Below, one piece after another: positions 1 through 5,654 of a stretch of 5,654 nucleotides of DNA. This stretch comes from Planctomycetota bacterium. Its GTDB lineage: Bacteria > Planctomycetota > Phycisphaerae > UBA1845. The first letter of the stretch is position 1; each line of letters begins with the position of its first letter. The translations under genes and the position numbers were made by a program. A model generated the notes under the pieces. The model searched no databases, was not told where the DNA came from, and saw only the letters and a program-made list of their open reading frames with translations. The stretch lies in NCBI GenBank assembly GCA_022563615.1, contig JADFMZ010000226.1, forward strand, positions 1 through 5,654. Direction: 5' to 3'.

Positions 1-252
1 TGGGAGCTTGGCCATATCGGACCGTGGATCGGCCTTGCCAACATAGATTGGAGTTTCGGTACCCTTTATTGGTGCGTAAGCTGGAAAGTTTCCATTGTAG
101 TAAAGGGCATATACCCCAGCACCCGGAAAACGGTCAGCGGGCGGTAGCGGGTGGATCGGCGAGCGCATCATGAAGCGCATGGCCTCCTGAATCACGCTCT
201 TGAACTTCGGAGAGGCAAAGGTGTGTTTCTTGAGATCGACGGCGGCAGACAT
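1..252 (-). CDS. Eco29kI-family GIY-YIG type II restriction endonuclease, N-terminal part (cut by window edge)
   Basis: Translating the minus strand from the ATG at 252-250 gives 84 codons that run open to base 1, so the C-terminus lies outside the window. The sequence contains SPIHPLPPADRFPGAGVYAL at residues 31-50, followed by YYNGNFPAYAP and then PIYVGKADP (68-76). G46-V47-Y48 and Y70-V71-G72 are the two halves of the GIY-YIG nuclease signature, and the context around them (LPP..RF.GAGVYALYY...PIYVGKA) is what I recall of Eco29kI, which cuts CCGCGG. The catalytic Arg, His, Glu and Asn expected further on in this family are not visible, so activity cannot be judged. An in-frame TAG lies five codons upstream, which limits the start to this ATG or the TTG directly before it; no strong Shine-Dalgarno is seen. 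Known family members pair with a C5-cytosine methyltransferase, and none is present here. It shares strand with the glycosyltransferase pair, 173 bases downstream of it, but is probably a separate unit. Confidence 0.85.
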   Translation of the reverse strand, partial: MSAAVDLKKHTFASPKFKSVIQEAMRFMMRSPIHPLPPADRFPGAGVYALYYNGNFPAYAPIKGTETPIYVGKADPRSDMAKLP

Positions 253-279
253 CAAGGGCCGATTCTACGGGAGTTTCAT

Positions 280-332
280 GCCGACGGCCAGTCGGCGACA
301 TGGGCATCGACGGCCACATTTTCCCCGTGGCC
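280..332 (-). other. Two hairpin-forming inverted repeats upstream of the restriction gene
   Basis: Two perfect inverted repeats lie 28-80 bases ahead of the endonuclease start. The first pairs GCCGAC (280-285) with GTCGGC (291-296) around a 5-base loop. The second pairs GGCCAC (312-317) with GTGGCC (327-332) around a 9-base loop. The octamer GACGGCCA also occurs twice directly, at 283-290 and 309-316. Neither hairpin is followed by a T-run on either strand, so they do not look like intrinsic terminators. They could be operator sites or a structured leader for the restriction gene, but GC-rich DNA gives such repeats by chance and no controller gene is visible. Confidence 0.3.
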
Positions 333-425
333 ACCGCCCCGGCGGAACGCAAACTTCATTATTTGCGCTACCCTACTGCTCAGCGGAAGCTTTGCCCTCC
401 CGATGAACCGTTCGTCTCTTGAAGC

Positions 426-1667
426 TTAACCGAGCACTGCTTCTTCAAGGAAGCGTGTCAGGTTCGCGTAGATGATACCTCGGTCATAGACCTGTTCAGC
501 CAGCCGCCGTGACGCTGCCTTCATTGCAGAAAGTTCGTCAGGCGATTCGACCAGGCGCTCGATGGCGTCGAAGCAACTCCCGGGATCTCCGGCTGTGTAG
601 TTCAAGCCGCAGGAATGCCGGTCGATGAGTTCCGCGCACTGGCCGGGAATCGTGTTTAGGACGGCCGCCCCCGCGGCGAAATAGCAGAAGATCTTGTTCG
701 GGAAGTAGATCATCGCGCCGGGGAGCGAGGGATTGAACCCTGCGTCCACTTGCGACAGCAAGTACGCCCATTCAGGAAACTCAAGAAAACCGGTCAGGGT
801 CACGTTATCCAGGCTATGGCGTCGGACGATTTTCGCCGCCTTATCCGCAAGCTCGCCTCGGCCGGCGAGGATAATGCGCACCCGTTGGCCGAAACGCTTC
901 TTGGCTGGGATGGCGGCGCGGACAATCGTCAAGAAATCATGGCTGTAACCAAGGCTGCCCAAGTACACCAGCCAGATCTGCCCGTCAGGTTTTCGCCATT
1001 TTTCCGAATACCGCTGGGCGCCTTGCTTGATGGCTTCGTCCACCGCCTTGAGGCTGACACCGAGAGGAAACACGCCTTCAAACTTTTTGGAACCGCCGAC
1101 GTGCAGTCCGCGATCCAGGTAGCCCTGCGCCACTCCGACAATCCCCGTCGCGAGGCTGTAGGCCTCGCGCTCGATCGCGTAGTATCGCGCGAGCAGCCAC
1201 CCACTGCACCAGCGGATTGCTTTGGGCATCATGCTTCGGAAGTTGTCCGGCCACTGGTCTTGTATGTCGATGATCACCGGAATCTTCCAAGCTCGTCCGA
1301 GCTTTGAGGCCGCACATGCTGATTCCAGCGGCGGCGAGCTTGCCAGGATGATGTCGGGAGGGGGCTCGTTTCGCGCCAACTCATTGAACGATCGGGCGTA
1401 GGATCGATGACTCTTGAGGCGGCTGAACGAGACGTTGCGGCTATACCTAGGCGTGGGTACGAGCCGGATCTCGATGCCTTTGTCTCTGGCGGCGGCCATC
1501 ACAAGATCGGCTTGGATGTCTCGCTTGAAGCGATGGGAATAACTGCTGGACCACCAAAGTACGTCATGGCCGGCCTGGCGGAGGGCGTCGGCCAGATGAG
1601 CATATCGACCCAACTGTTCCTGTTCTCCCGGCAGCGGGTCGAATGGGTTGACCAACCAAACTTTCAT
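426..1667 (-). CDS. GT-B fold glycosyltransferase (family 4-like), second gene of a two-gene operon
   Basis: This 413-residue protein very probably transfers a sugar from an activated donor to a growing surface or exported glycan in the cytoplasm or at the inner membrane face. The N-terminal half opens with MKVWLVNPFDPLPGEQ and a Rossmann-type pattern (HLADALRQAGHDVLWW, 24-39), then DIILASSPP (105-113) and VIIDIQDQWPD (131-141). The latter resembles the D.QD.WP segment of WbuB/WcaI-type GT4 enzymes. The C-terminal donor-binding half has VYLGSLGYSHDF (234-245), IILAGRGE (265-272), LTGFLEFPEW (291-300) and a PNKIFCYFAAGAAVLN stretch (323-338). The EX7E motif of many GT4 enzymes is not recognisable: the position usually Glu in K..EY..AG is Cys328. 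The length is normal for a complete enzyme. The start ATG overlaps the upstream stop (ATGA), indicating translational coupling; a GGTGG about 10 bases upstream may serve as ribosome site. Donor and acceptor cannot be told. Confidence 0.88.
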   Translation of the reverse strand: MKVWLVNPFDPLPGEQEQLGRYAHLADALRQAGHDVLWWSSSYSHRFKRDIQADLVMAAARDKGIEIRLVPTPRYSRNVSFSRLKSHRSYARSFNELARNEPPPDIILASSPPLESACAASKLGRAWKIPVIIDIQDQWPDNFRSMMPKAIRWCSGWLLARYYAIEREAYSLATGIVGVAQGYLDRGLHVGGSKKFEGVFPLGVSLKAVDEAIKQGAQRYSEKWRKPDGQIWLVYLGSLGYSHDFLTIVRAAIPAKKRFGQRVRIILAGRGELADKAAKIVRRHSLDNVTLTGFLEFPEWAYLLSQVDAGFNPSLPGAMIYFPNKIFCYFAAGAAVLNTIPGQCAELIDRHSCGLNYTAGDPGSCFDAIERLVESPDELSAMKAASRRLAEQVYDRGIIYANLTRFLEEAVLG

Positions 1668-2842
1668 GCCATTGTTCCACCCGATTGTTTGATCTCTTTG
1701 GCCTTTTCGACCAGCCGCCCGACGAAACGATCGACTGTGTGTTGATCTGCGGAGGCATAACCGCCGCGCGCACAGCGCGTGCGCAGCGCATCATCGTGAA
1801 TAAACCTTGTCACGCCCGCAGCCAATGCTCCGGCGTCGCAAGTGGGTACGATGATACCGCTTTCACCGTTCGTAATAAGCTCGGGGACACTGCCCACCTC
1901 GCTTGAGACCACGGGCAAAGAATGCGCCAGGGCCTCCAACACGACTCGCGGACTTCCCTCCGAAAGCGATGGAAAGACGAAAATATCCGCGTTATCGTAG
2001 TGCCGGTTAAGGAGCAGTCCCATGGAAACGTATCCGTGGAAGTGGACCCGTCGGGCAAGCTTGTGCCCGTCGATCCGCCTGCGGAGCATGTTTTCTTCGG
2101 GACCGGAACCCACCAGATGTAGTTCCACGTTTTCGCCCCGGTCAACAAGAATCTTCAAGGCATCGACCAGGTGGATTAGCCCCTTCATGTGCTTGAGGTA
2201 GCCGACGTAGAGCAGCCGAACCGGCTTGTGCAGCGCGTGGTCCGTCCGCTTGACAAAATCGGATTGGGTCAAGGTGGTGGACAAAATCGGCTCGACGCGA
2301 TCGCTGATCGCCCGAAGGCGATCGCAAGGCACGCGCCCGTTCACAAACGAGTGCACATGCTGCATGACGCGCTGCTGAATGTGAAAATCCATTCGGTAGG
2401 CGGATCGGGCGAGGCGACCGAACAACCCACGATACTTGGGGCCGACGCTAAGAATCTCCCAGGGATCGGAGGTGAAGTGGTAAAAGAACCCCACGCCGTG
2501 GGGGCGTCCAAGGTAGTACAACAAGTACCCGTACGGCGCGGTGTTGCGACAGTTGATGATGTCCAGGTTTTGAACCTCTCTGCGAAACGTTCGATAGAGT
2601 GTCGCGAGATGACGCGTGGCCTGAATATGTGTCCTGAAATCGGGAAGCTCAATAACCCGCACGTTCGGCGCTTCGATCGCGCATCCCCGATAGTCGGAAT
2701 CACGAGTAGCCACCGGCGCAAAGATCGCTACCTCGTCACAGAGGCGGGCAAACTCGTGCACGTATCGGGCGTAGGGGCCGTACGTTTCGTACCCGCCATC
2801 TTCTCTGCGATATAAGGGACCATGGTACAGGCCGATACGCAT
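1664..2842 (-). CDS. Family 4 (GT-B) glycosyltransferase, first gene of a two-gene operon
   Basis: This complete 392-residue enzyme shows the classical retaining GT4 pattern. MRIGLYHGPLYRREDGGYE (1-19) carries the glycine-bearing loop of the acceptor half, and YGPYARYVHEFARLCDEVAIFAP (21-43) continues the first Rossmann fold. The donor half begins with RLLYVGYLKHMKGL (209-222), whose lysine K220 is in the place of the usual donor-phosphate contact. It continues with LHLVGSGPEE (241-250) and VHFHGYVS (266-273), and the signature FVFPSLSEGSPRVVLEALAHSLPVVSS (288-314) supplies an intact EX7E pair, E295 and E303. It probably adds a hexose or related sugar during polysaccharide, capsule or O-antigen-type synthesis; the exact sugar is unknown. 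No clear Shine-Dalgarno precedes the start, but the N-terminus fits the family. An 11-base palindrome (GTTTCCGAAAC, 2854-2864) sits 11 bases upstream of the start, possibly an operator or chance. Its stop overlaps the next glycosyltransferase start by four bases. Confidence 0.92.
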   Translation of the reverse strand: MRIGLYHGPLYRREDGGYETYGPYARYVHEFARLCDEVAIFAPVATRDSDYRGCAIEAPNVRVIELPDFRTHIQATRHLATLYRTFRREVQNLDIINCRNTAPYGYLLYYLGRPHGVGFFYHFTSDPWEILSVGPKYRGLFGRLARSAYRMDFHIQQRVMQHVHSFVNGRVPCDRLRAISDRVEPILSTTLTQSDFVKRTDHALHKPVRLLYVGYLKHMKGLIHLVDALKILVDRGENVELHLVGSGPEENMLRRRIDGHKLARRVHFHGYVSMGLLLNRHYDNADIFVFPSLSEGSPRVVLEALAHSLPVVSSEVGSVPELITNGESGIIVPTCDAGALAAGVTRFIHDDALRTRCARGGYASADQHTVDRFVGRLVEKAKEIKQSGGTMA

Positions 2843-3047
2843 TGCAATTCACTGTTTCCGAAACCGTTACCTGGACGCTTGTGCCGATCCGCGCCCGTTA
2901 GCAAACGGCCCAGTTGGTTTAGCGGAAAACCGATTCGTCTCGGTCTCGGCTCAGTCAGTCGTGACCTTGCTCGCACTTACCGTCAGTGGCTATCGTGCCG
3001 AAAGACCAGGTCGATGTAAACCCTTGGCATGAGTTACGCCGTGGACC

Positions 3048-3071
3048 CTCCGACGCGTCACCGACTCGGAG
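3048..3071 (-). terminator. Possible stem-loop at the 3' end of the lipoprotein gene
   Basis: Eleven bases past the lipoprotein stop codon, CTCCGA (3048-3053) pairs with TCGGAG (3066-3071), and inside it GTC (3057-3059) pairs with GAC (3063-3065) around a three-base loop, leaving a three-base bulge. That gives nine base pairs in a place where a transcript end is expected. No T-run follows on the minus strand, so this is not a canonical intrinsic terminator; it may only stabilise the RNA end. The rest of the 2843-3082 gap holds short weak inverted repeats (2895-2908, 2916-2931) and presumably the promoter of the glycosyltransferase pair, but no convincing -35/-10 pair. Confidence 0.3.
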
Positions 3072-3082
3072 AGCTCGGCGCA

Positions 3083-5053
3083 CTACGGCGCCTCGACCAA
3101 GGCCGCCATCATGGCTGCGACCTCCAAGGCGCTGGTCTGGCTGCCTCCATACAGGAATAACCCGTTGACAGTTCCTGGAGCGCCATCCGCCTGACTCCAA
3201 AGATAGCGACGTCGCAAGATATCATACGGCAGGAAATAGGGAGCAAGGCCGTATGCCGGTCTTTCGGTGGTCGTTCGGACAAAGGCCCCGAACACGTCAT
3301 ACGGATAGGTTATCCTGCAGTTCTTGTGCGGCACATCCCAGTAGGTGCTCTCAGCTATTCGGATGTGACCCATGGGACCATAAAGATGATTGGGGTGGAG
3401 CGATCGGCCGTGAAATCCGGTAGGGAAAACGTAATCCACCTGGCCAAGGGTTGCGGCTTGTTGGATGGCTGCACCCATCGCTTCGAAGTCGTTGGAGGAG
3501 ATCTGGTTCGCGAGATATTCGTCAAGCTGCGTATTGATGTAGGCCTCGCAATCCATCGCCGTGAAATCCGCACCCAGGGCGTCCGCCTCAGTTCGGACCT
3601 GCTCAACGGCCGACGCGTAGAATTGTGGGTCCACCGTGTCGTCGAGCGTCTGGAAGTTTCCCCAATTGTTCCAAAGAAACCGACTCCAGATGACCTTGAT
3701 ACCTGCGTTTCGGCAGATTGCGATGGCTTCCATCACGTTCGGGTCGTCAAACTCGTGAACCACCCGGTCGCCGCCGTACAATAGAACGTGTGTGACCATT
3801 CCCGGCTTTAGGATATCATGGAGGATGGCTGGGTCATGCCTCGGATCGTGGCCCCAGATCACCGCCGGCGCCTCATCCGATCCCGTTCCCGGTGACGGGT
3901 TCACGTAAACCGACTGACTGCGATAGGCGACATCTTCCAAAGTATACAACACGCTGTACCAGACCGTGCCGTCGGAGGGAATCTCGATCGTGCTGCGGTA
4001 GACCCCGTCGAGGTCCGGCGTTAGCACTTTGCTGTCGATATCCCGGCACTCGCAACAGTCTCGGCGAAGGAATACGTTCGATGTGCTCACGCCGCCGGTA
4101 AAGATCCAGGAGACCTCGGCCTGCCCGGGTCCGGCGAGTCCCTCCGGGCCGGTCAGAAACACCACCTTCATGCCGGGCGGGAATGGAACAGCCGGTTCAG
4201 CCGGCTGTTGCCCGACAAAGATTGTTACGGTGTCTGAACTCCAGGCGCCTGCTGCGCTTACGATCAATTCGAACACAAGTGTCATTTGCCCATCACCCAC
4301 TTGGGGGGCGATGAACGTTGGCGTCACCGAACCGGCGTCACGGAGAACGACGGCCGGACCCGCCATCTGCGACCACGAATAGGTTGTGGACTCAGGTTGC
4401 TCCACGGTGCTGCCGGTTCCATCAAGCTGAACCGACTCGCCAGGCGCAACCGTCGGATCCGACCCTGCATGGGCAGCCAGGCGCGTCGGCTCGTCGTCAT
4501 CGTCGTCATCGTTGTCATCGTCCGCGACCGGGGCATCGATCACGACGTCGGCAAGCGTGGGTTCGTTCAGCACGGAATCGCTATCGAGCAGGAGCGATAA
4601 CACTTGTTCAGCGGTAACGATAGGGCCGTACGGGCGGCGAATGCTCAACGTGACGACGTAGGTGCCGGGCGCGCTGTAGGTGTGAGTTGCAGTCGTCGAG
4701 CCCGAGCCGGTCCTTCCGTCGCCGAAGTCCCACTCGATGGACGTTCCGCTTGGGAACTCCCGGCCCTTTGGGGTGACATCAAAGTGGATGAGCAAAGGAT
4801 TGCAACAGAAGGCCGGCGTCGCGGTGAACGAAAGCGCTTTCTCCACGGTGTCCGCGCCGGCTGTAAGGATGACGTCCTCAATGGCCGTAGTGACCGTGGA
4901 CGCCAGCGTGGGCCGGTCCAGGTTCAGATCCGGCTCAACCGTAAAGCCGCACCCGGCCAGCGCCATCTGGACCGTCAGCCCAAGCGGAATGATCCATACG
5001 CGACGGGGGCATTTCGGCCAGCATCGACCGTGCCGCCGATGTTGACCAGCCAT
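3083..5053 (-). CDS. Secreted PKD-domain lipoprotein with C-terminal barrel-like (possible glycoside hydrolase) domain
   Basis: The protein is 656 residues from the chosen start. It has basic residues (RR near 17-18), a hydrophobic core IIPLGLTVQMA and a lipobox LAGC with the lipidation cysteine at C35, so it should be exported and lipid-anchored. A PKD domain follows, with WDFGDG (108-113) and HTYSAPGTYVVTLSI (124-138). Next come an aspartate run (178-187), a PKD/Ig-like segment (about 192-280) and another beta-rich segment (about 295-385) with a CCEC cluster (C333, C334, C336). The C-terminal 260 residues are not a family I can name, but alternate strand-like stretches with helices as in a TIM barrel: THVLLYGG (421-428), IKVIWSRFLW (452-461), DFTAMDCEAY (496-505), VDYVFPTG, GLAPYF and NGLFLYGG. 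D501 and E503, at a strand end, would suit hydrolase catalysis; this is inference. An upstream ATG at 5092 is also in frame, but the ATG at 5053 has GGAGG just before it and gives a normal-length signal peptide. The glycan-synthesis operon lies downstream on the same strand, 240 bases away. Confidence 0.82.
   Translation of the reverse strand: MAGQHRRHGRCWPKCPRRVWIIPLGLTVQMALAGCGFTVEPDLNLDRPTLASTVTTAIEDVILTAGADTVEKALSFTATPAFCCNPLLIHFDVTPKGREFPSGTSIEWDFGDGRTGSGSTTATHTYSAPGTYVVTLSIRRPYGPIVTAEQVLSLLLDSDSVLNEPTLADVVIDAPVADDDNDDDDDDEPTRLAAHAGSDPTVAPGESVQLDGTGSTVEQPESTTYSWSQMAGPAVVLRDAGSVTPTFIAPQVGDGQMTLVFELIVSAAGAWSSDTVTIFVGQQPAEPAVPFPPGMKVVFLTGPEGLAGPGQAEVSWIFTGGVSTSNVFLRRDCCECRDIDSKVLTPDLDGVYRSTIEIPSDGTVWYSVLYTLEDVAYRSQSVYVNPSPGTGSDEAPAVIWGHDPRHDPAILHDILKPGMVTHVLLYGGDRVVHEFDDPNVMEAIAICRNAGIKVIWSRFLWNNWGNFQTLDDTVDPQFYASAVEQVRTEADALGADFTAMDCEAYINTQLDEYLANQISSNDFEAMGAAIQQAATLGQVDYVFPTGFHGRSLHPNHLYGPMGHIRIAESTYWDVPHKNCRITYPYDVFGAFVRTTTERPAYGLAPYFLPYDILRRRYLWSQADGAPGTVNGLFLYGGSQTSALEVAAMMAALVEAP
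4491..4522 (-). repeat. Imperfect GAC/GAT trinucleotide repeat encoding an aspartate run
   Basis: On the plus strand this reads as alternating GTC and ATC triplets with one GTT; on the coding strand it is GAC/GAT codons, giving DDDNDDDDDD followed by Glu (residues 178-188 of the lipoprotein). The tract separates the PKD domain from the next beta-rich domain and probably acts as a flexible acidic, perhaps calcium-attracting linker. Slippage would change length by whole codons without breaking the frame, so length differences between strains are possible, but on/off phase variation is not expected. Confidence 0.75.
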
Positions 5054-5057
5054 GCCC

Positions 5058-5062
5058 CCTCC
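5058..5062 (-). promoter_or_regulatory. Ribosome binding site deciding the lipoprotein start
   Basis: The minus strand reads ATGGGGGGAGGGGGCATG between 5068 and 5051. GGAGG lies four bases before the ATG at 5053. The in-frame ATG at 5092 has no purine-rich site in front of it, and the ATG at 5068 would place the Shine-Dalgarno inside the gene. This favours 5053 as the start. Confidence 0.55.
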
Positions 5063-5092
5063 CCCCATGAGACTCGTACCGCAGACCGCCAA

Positions 5093-5421
5093 ACGGGCGT
5101 AATCAAGAAGGGCCTGCTGCGGGAGCTACTGCGGGCCACAAACAGCCCCGATCGATTCGCCCACACGGCCCATATCGCCCCGTTTAACACGTAGGATATA
5201 TTCGGAGGGGAAGCAAACCTTACGCGGACTCAGCGTTCGAGGGATAGTTATTGAACCTTGTATTTCAGCTTGGCGGACCCTGACTGGGCGTAACGGCCCG
5301 CGTCCGCAAAGGGGATGAGCGATGTCTCCCTGGAATGGACGGAGTTTGATCGGGCTGGGAGGTCGTCCAACGCGTGGCGCGCGGATTAGCGTTCGCACAA
5401 CGCCTCGCGTAGAGTGACGCC
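5093..5421. other. Divergent intergenic region between lipoprotein and methyltransferase genes
   Basis: This 329-base stretch (about 40 bases longer counted from the preferred lipoprotein start) must carry the promoters of two divergently read genes. I see no open frame with coding character in it. An imperfect inverted repeat pairs GGCCTGC (5111-5117) with GCGGGCC (5131-5137), including one G-T pair, in the 5' leader of the lipoprotein gene; CTGCGGG is also directly repeated inside it (5117-5123, 5129-5135). An AT-rich patch with TATATT (5197-5202) is the best -10-like sequence, but it lacks a properly spaced -35 on either strand. No terminator or small RNA is evident. Confidence 0.4.
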
Positions 5422-5652
5422 ATGGCCCGAAAACGCCCCTCCACCAAGCAGACCACCGCCAAACGCGCTTCCGCCCCGACCGGCCGCACCGGGAAACCGT
5501 CGGCGTTGCTCGATACACGGATCGTCTACTGCGGCGATTGCCTGGACCAGTTCCGTAAGCTCCCCGACGGCTGCGTGGACCTGATCTACTTAGACCCGCT
5601 TACGGCGGGCACGAAACACTTGCAGGAGGCCCGTGAATGCGAGACACGGTGA
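5422..5652 (+). CDS. DNA amino-methyltransferase (N6-adenine/N4-cytosine, Mod-like) N-terminus, broken inside motif IV
   Basis: The frame encodes 76 residues. A Lys/Arg/Thr-rich tail (1-25) is followed by DTRIVYCGDCLDQFRKLPDG (31-50) and CVDLIYLDP (51-59). This is the start of a beta-class type methyltransferase, in which motif IV comes near the N-terminus; relatives continue as DPPFNSN and run for several hundred residues. Here D58-P59 is followed by LTAGTKHLQEARECETR and a TGA at 5650-5652. None of the three frames after about base 5598 restores PPF-N-S, so a single-base frameshift does not explain it. The gene looks cut by foreign sequence (mobile element, intron or rearrangement) or by an assembly join. 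As read, it lacks the second motif-IV proline and aromatic residue, the SAM-binding motif and the target domain, and cannot be an active enzyme. A weak GAG ahead of the ATG is the only ribosome-site hint. Confidence 0.75.
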   Translation: MARKRPSTKQTTAKRASAPTGRTGKPSALLDTRIVYCGDCLDQFRKLPDGCVDLIYLDPLTAGTKHLQEARECETR

Positions 5653-5654
5653 AG

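Noticed and set aside
386..427. Two copies of GAAGCTT (386-392 and 421-427) as a possible terminator stem after the glycosyltransferase operon
   Set aside because: The separation is too long for a good hairpin and no T-run follows; the palindromic AAGCTT core makes a chance pair likely.
2189..2815. A 208-codon plus-strand open frame
   Set aside because: It lies antisense within a well-supported glycosyltransferase with an intact family signature; open antisense frames are common in GC-rich DNA.
2905..2960. Stretch reading CAGTTGGTTTAGCGG, resembling a tRNA D-loop
   Set aside because: No acceptor stem, anticodon arm or T-arm can be folded around it; the similarity is short and probably chance.
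4604..5194. A 196-codon plus-strand open frame
   Set aside because: It is antisense to the signal peptide and PKD domain of the lipoprotein and has no domain-like character of its own.
5126..5518. A 130-codon minus-strand open frame across the intergenic region and the methyltransferase start
   Set aside because: It is Arg/Pro-rich low-quality translation in GC-rich DNA, overlaps a recognisable gene on the other strand and matches no family I know.
5598..5654. Start of a group II intron or insertion sequence after the methyltransferase break
   Set aside because: No GUGYG intron start, terminal inverted repeat or target duplication is visible in the 57 bases available, so the element type cannot be called.

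Overview
The window is a GC-rich bacterial segment with a fairly ordinary gene-dense layout. Four clear genes or gene parts lie on the minus strand and one interrupted gene lies on the plus strand. The organism cannot be named. A large lipoprotein with a PKD domain and an acidic linker, next to surface-glycan glycosyltransferases, fits a Gram-negative-type environmental bacterium; Planctomycetota is a guess only.

Layout from left to right: (1) Positions 1-252, minus strand: the first 84 residues of an Eco29kI-family GIY-YIG restriction endonuclease, cut by the window edge. (2) Positions 253-425: a short gap with two hairpin-forming inverted repeats. (3) Positions 426-2842, minus strand: two GT-B fold glycosyltransferases with overlapping stop and start codons (ATGA), read from 2842 toward 426 as one operon. 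(4) Positions 2843-3082: a gap with a hairpin just past the lipoprotein gene. (5) Positions 3083-5053, minus strand: a secreted lipoprotein with a PKD domain, an aspartate run, two more beta-sandwich-like regions and a C-terminal barrel-like domain that may be a glycoside hydrolase. (6) Positions 5093-5421: a divergent intergenic region. (7) Positions 5422-5652, plus strand: the N-terminus of a DNA methyltransferase whose reading frame leaves the family exactly inside catalytic motif IV.

The two glycosyltransferases probably build a cell-surface or exported polysaccharide. The lipoprotein may act on a glycan at the cell surface, but nothing beyond adjacency links it to them. The glycan/surface genes are flanked on both sides by DNA-modification genes that are incomplete in the window: one is cut by the edge, the other breaks within the sequence. 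They need not be partners: the known Eco29kI partner is a C5-cytosine methyltransferase, whereas the right-hand fragment looks like an amino-methyltransferase (N6-adenine or N4-cytosine). I see no tRNA, rRNA, CRISPR array, complete insertion sequence or convincingly new system. The two points most worth following are the break in the methyltransferase and the undefined C-terminal domain of the lipoprotein.
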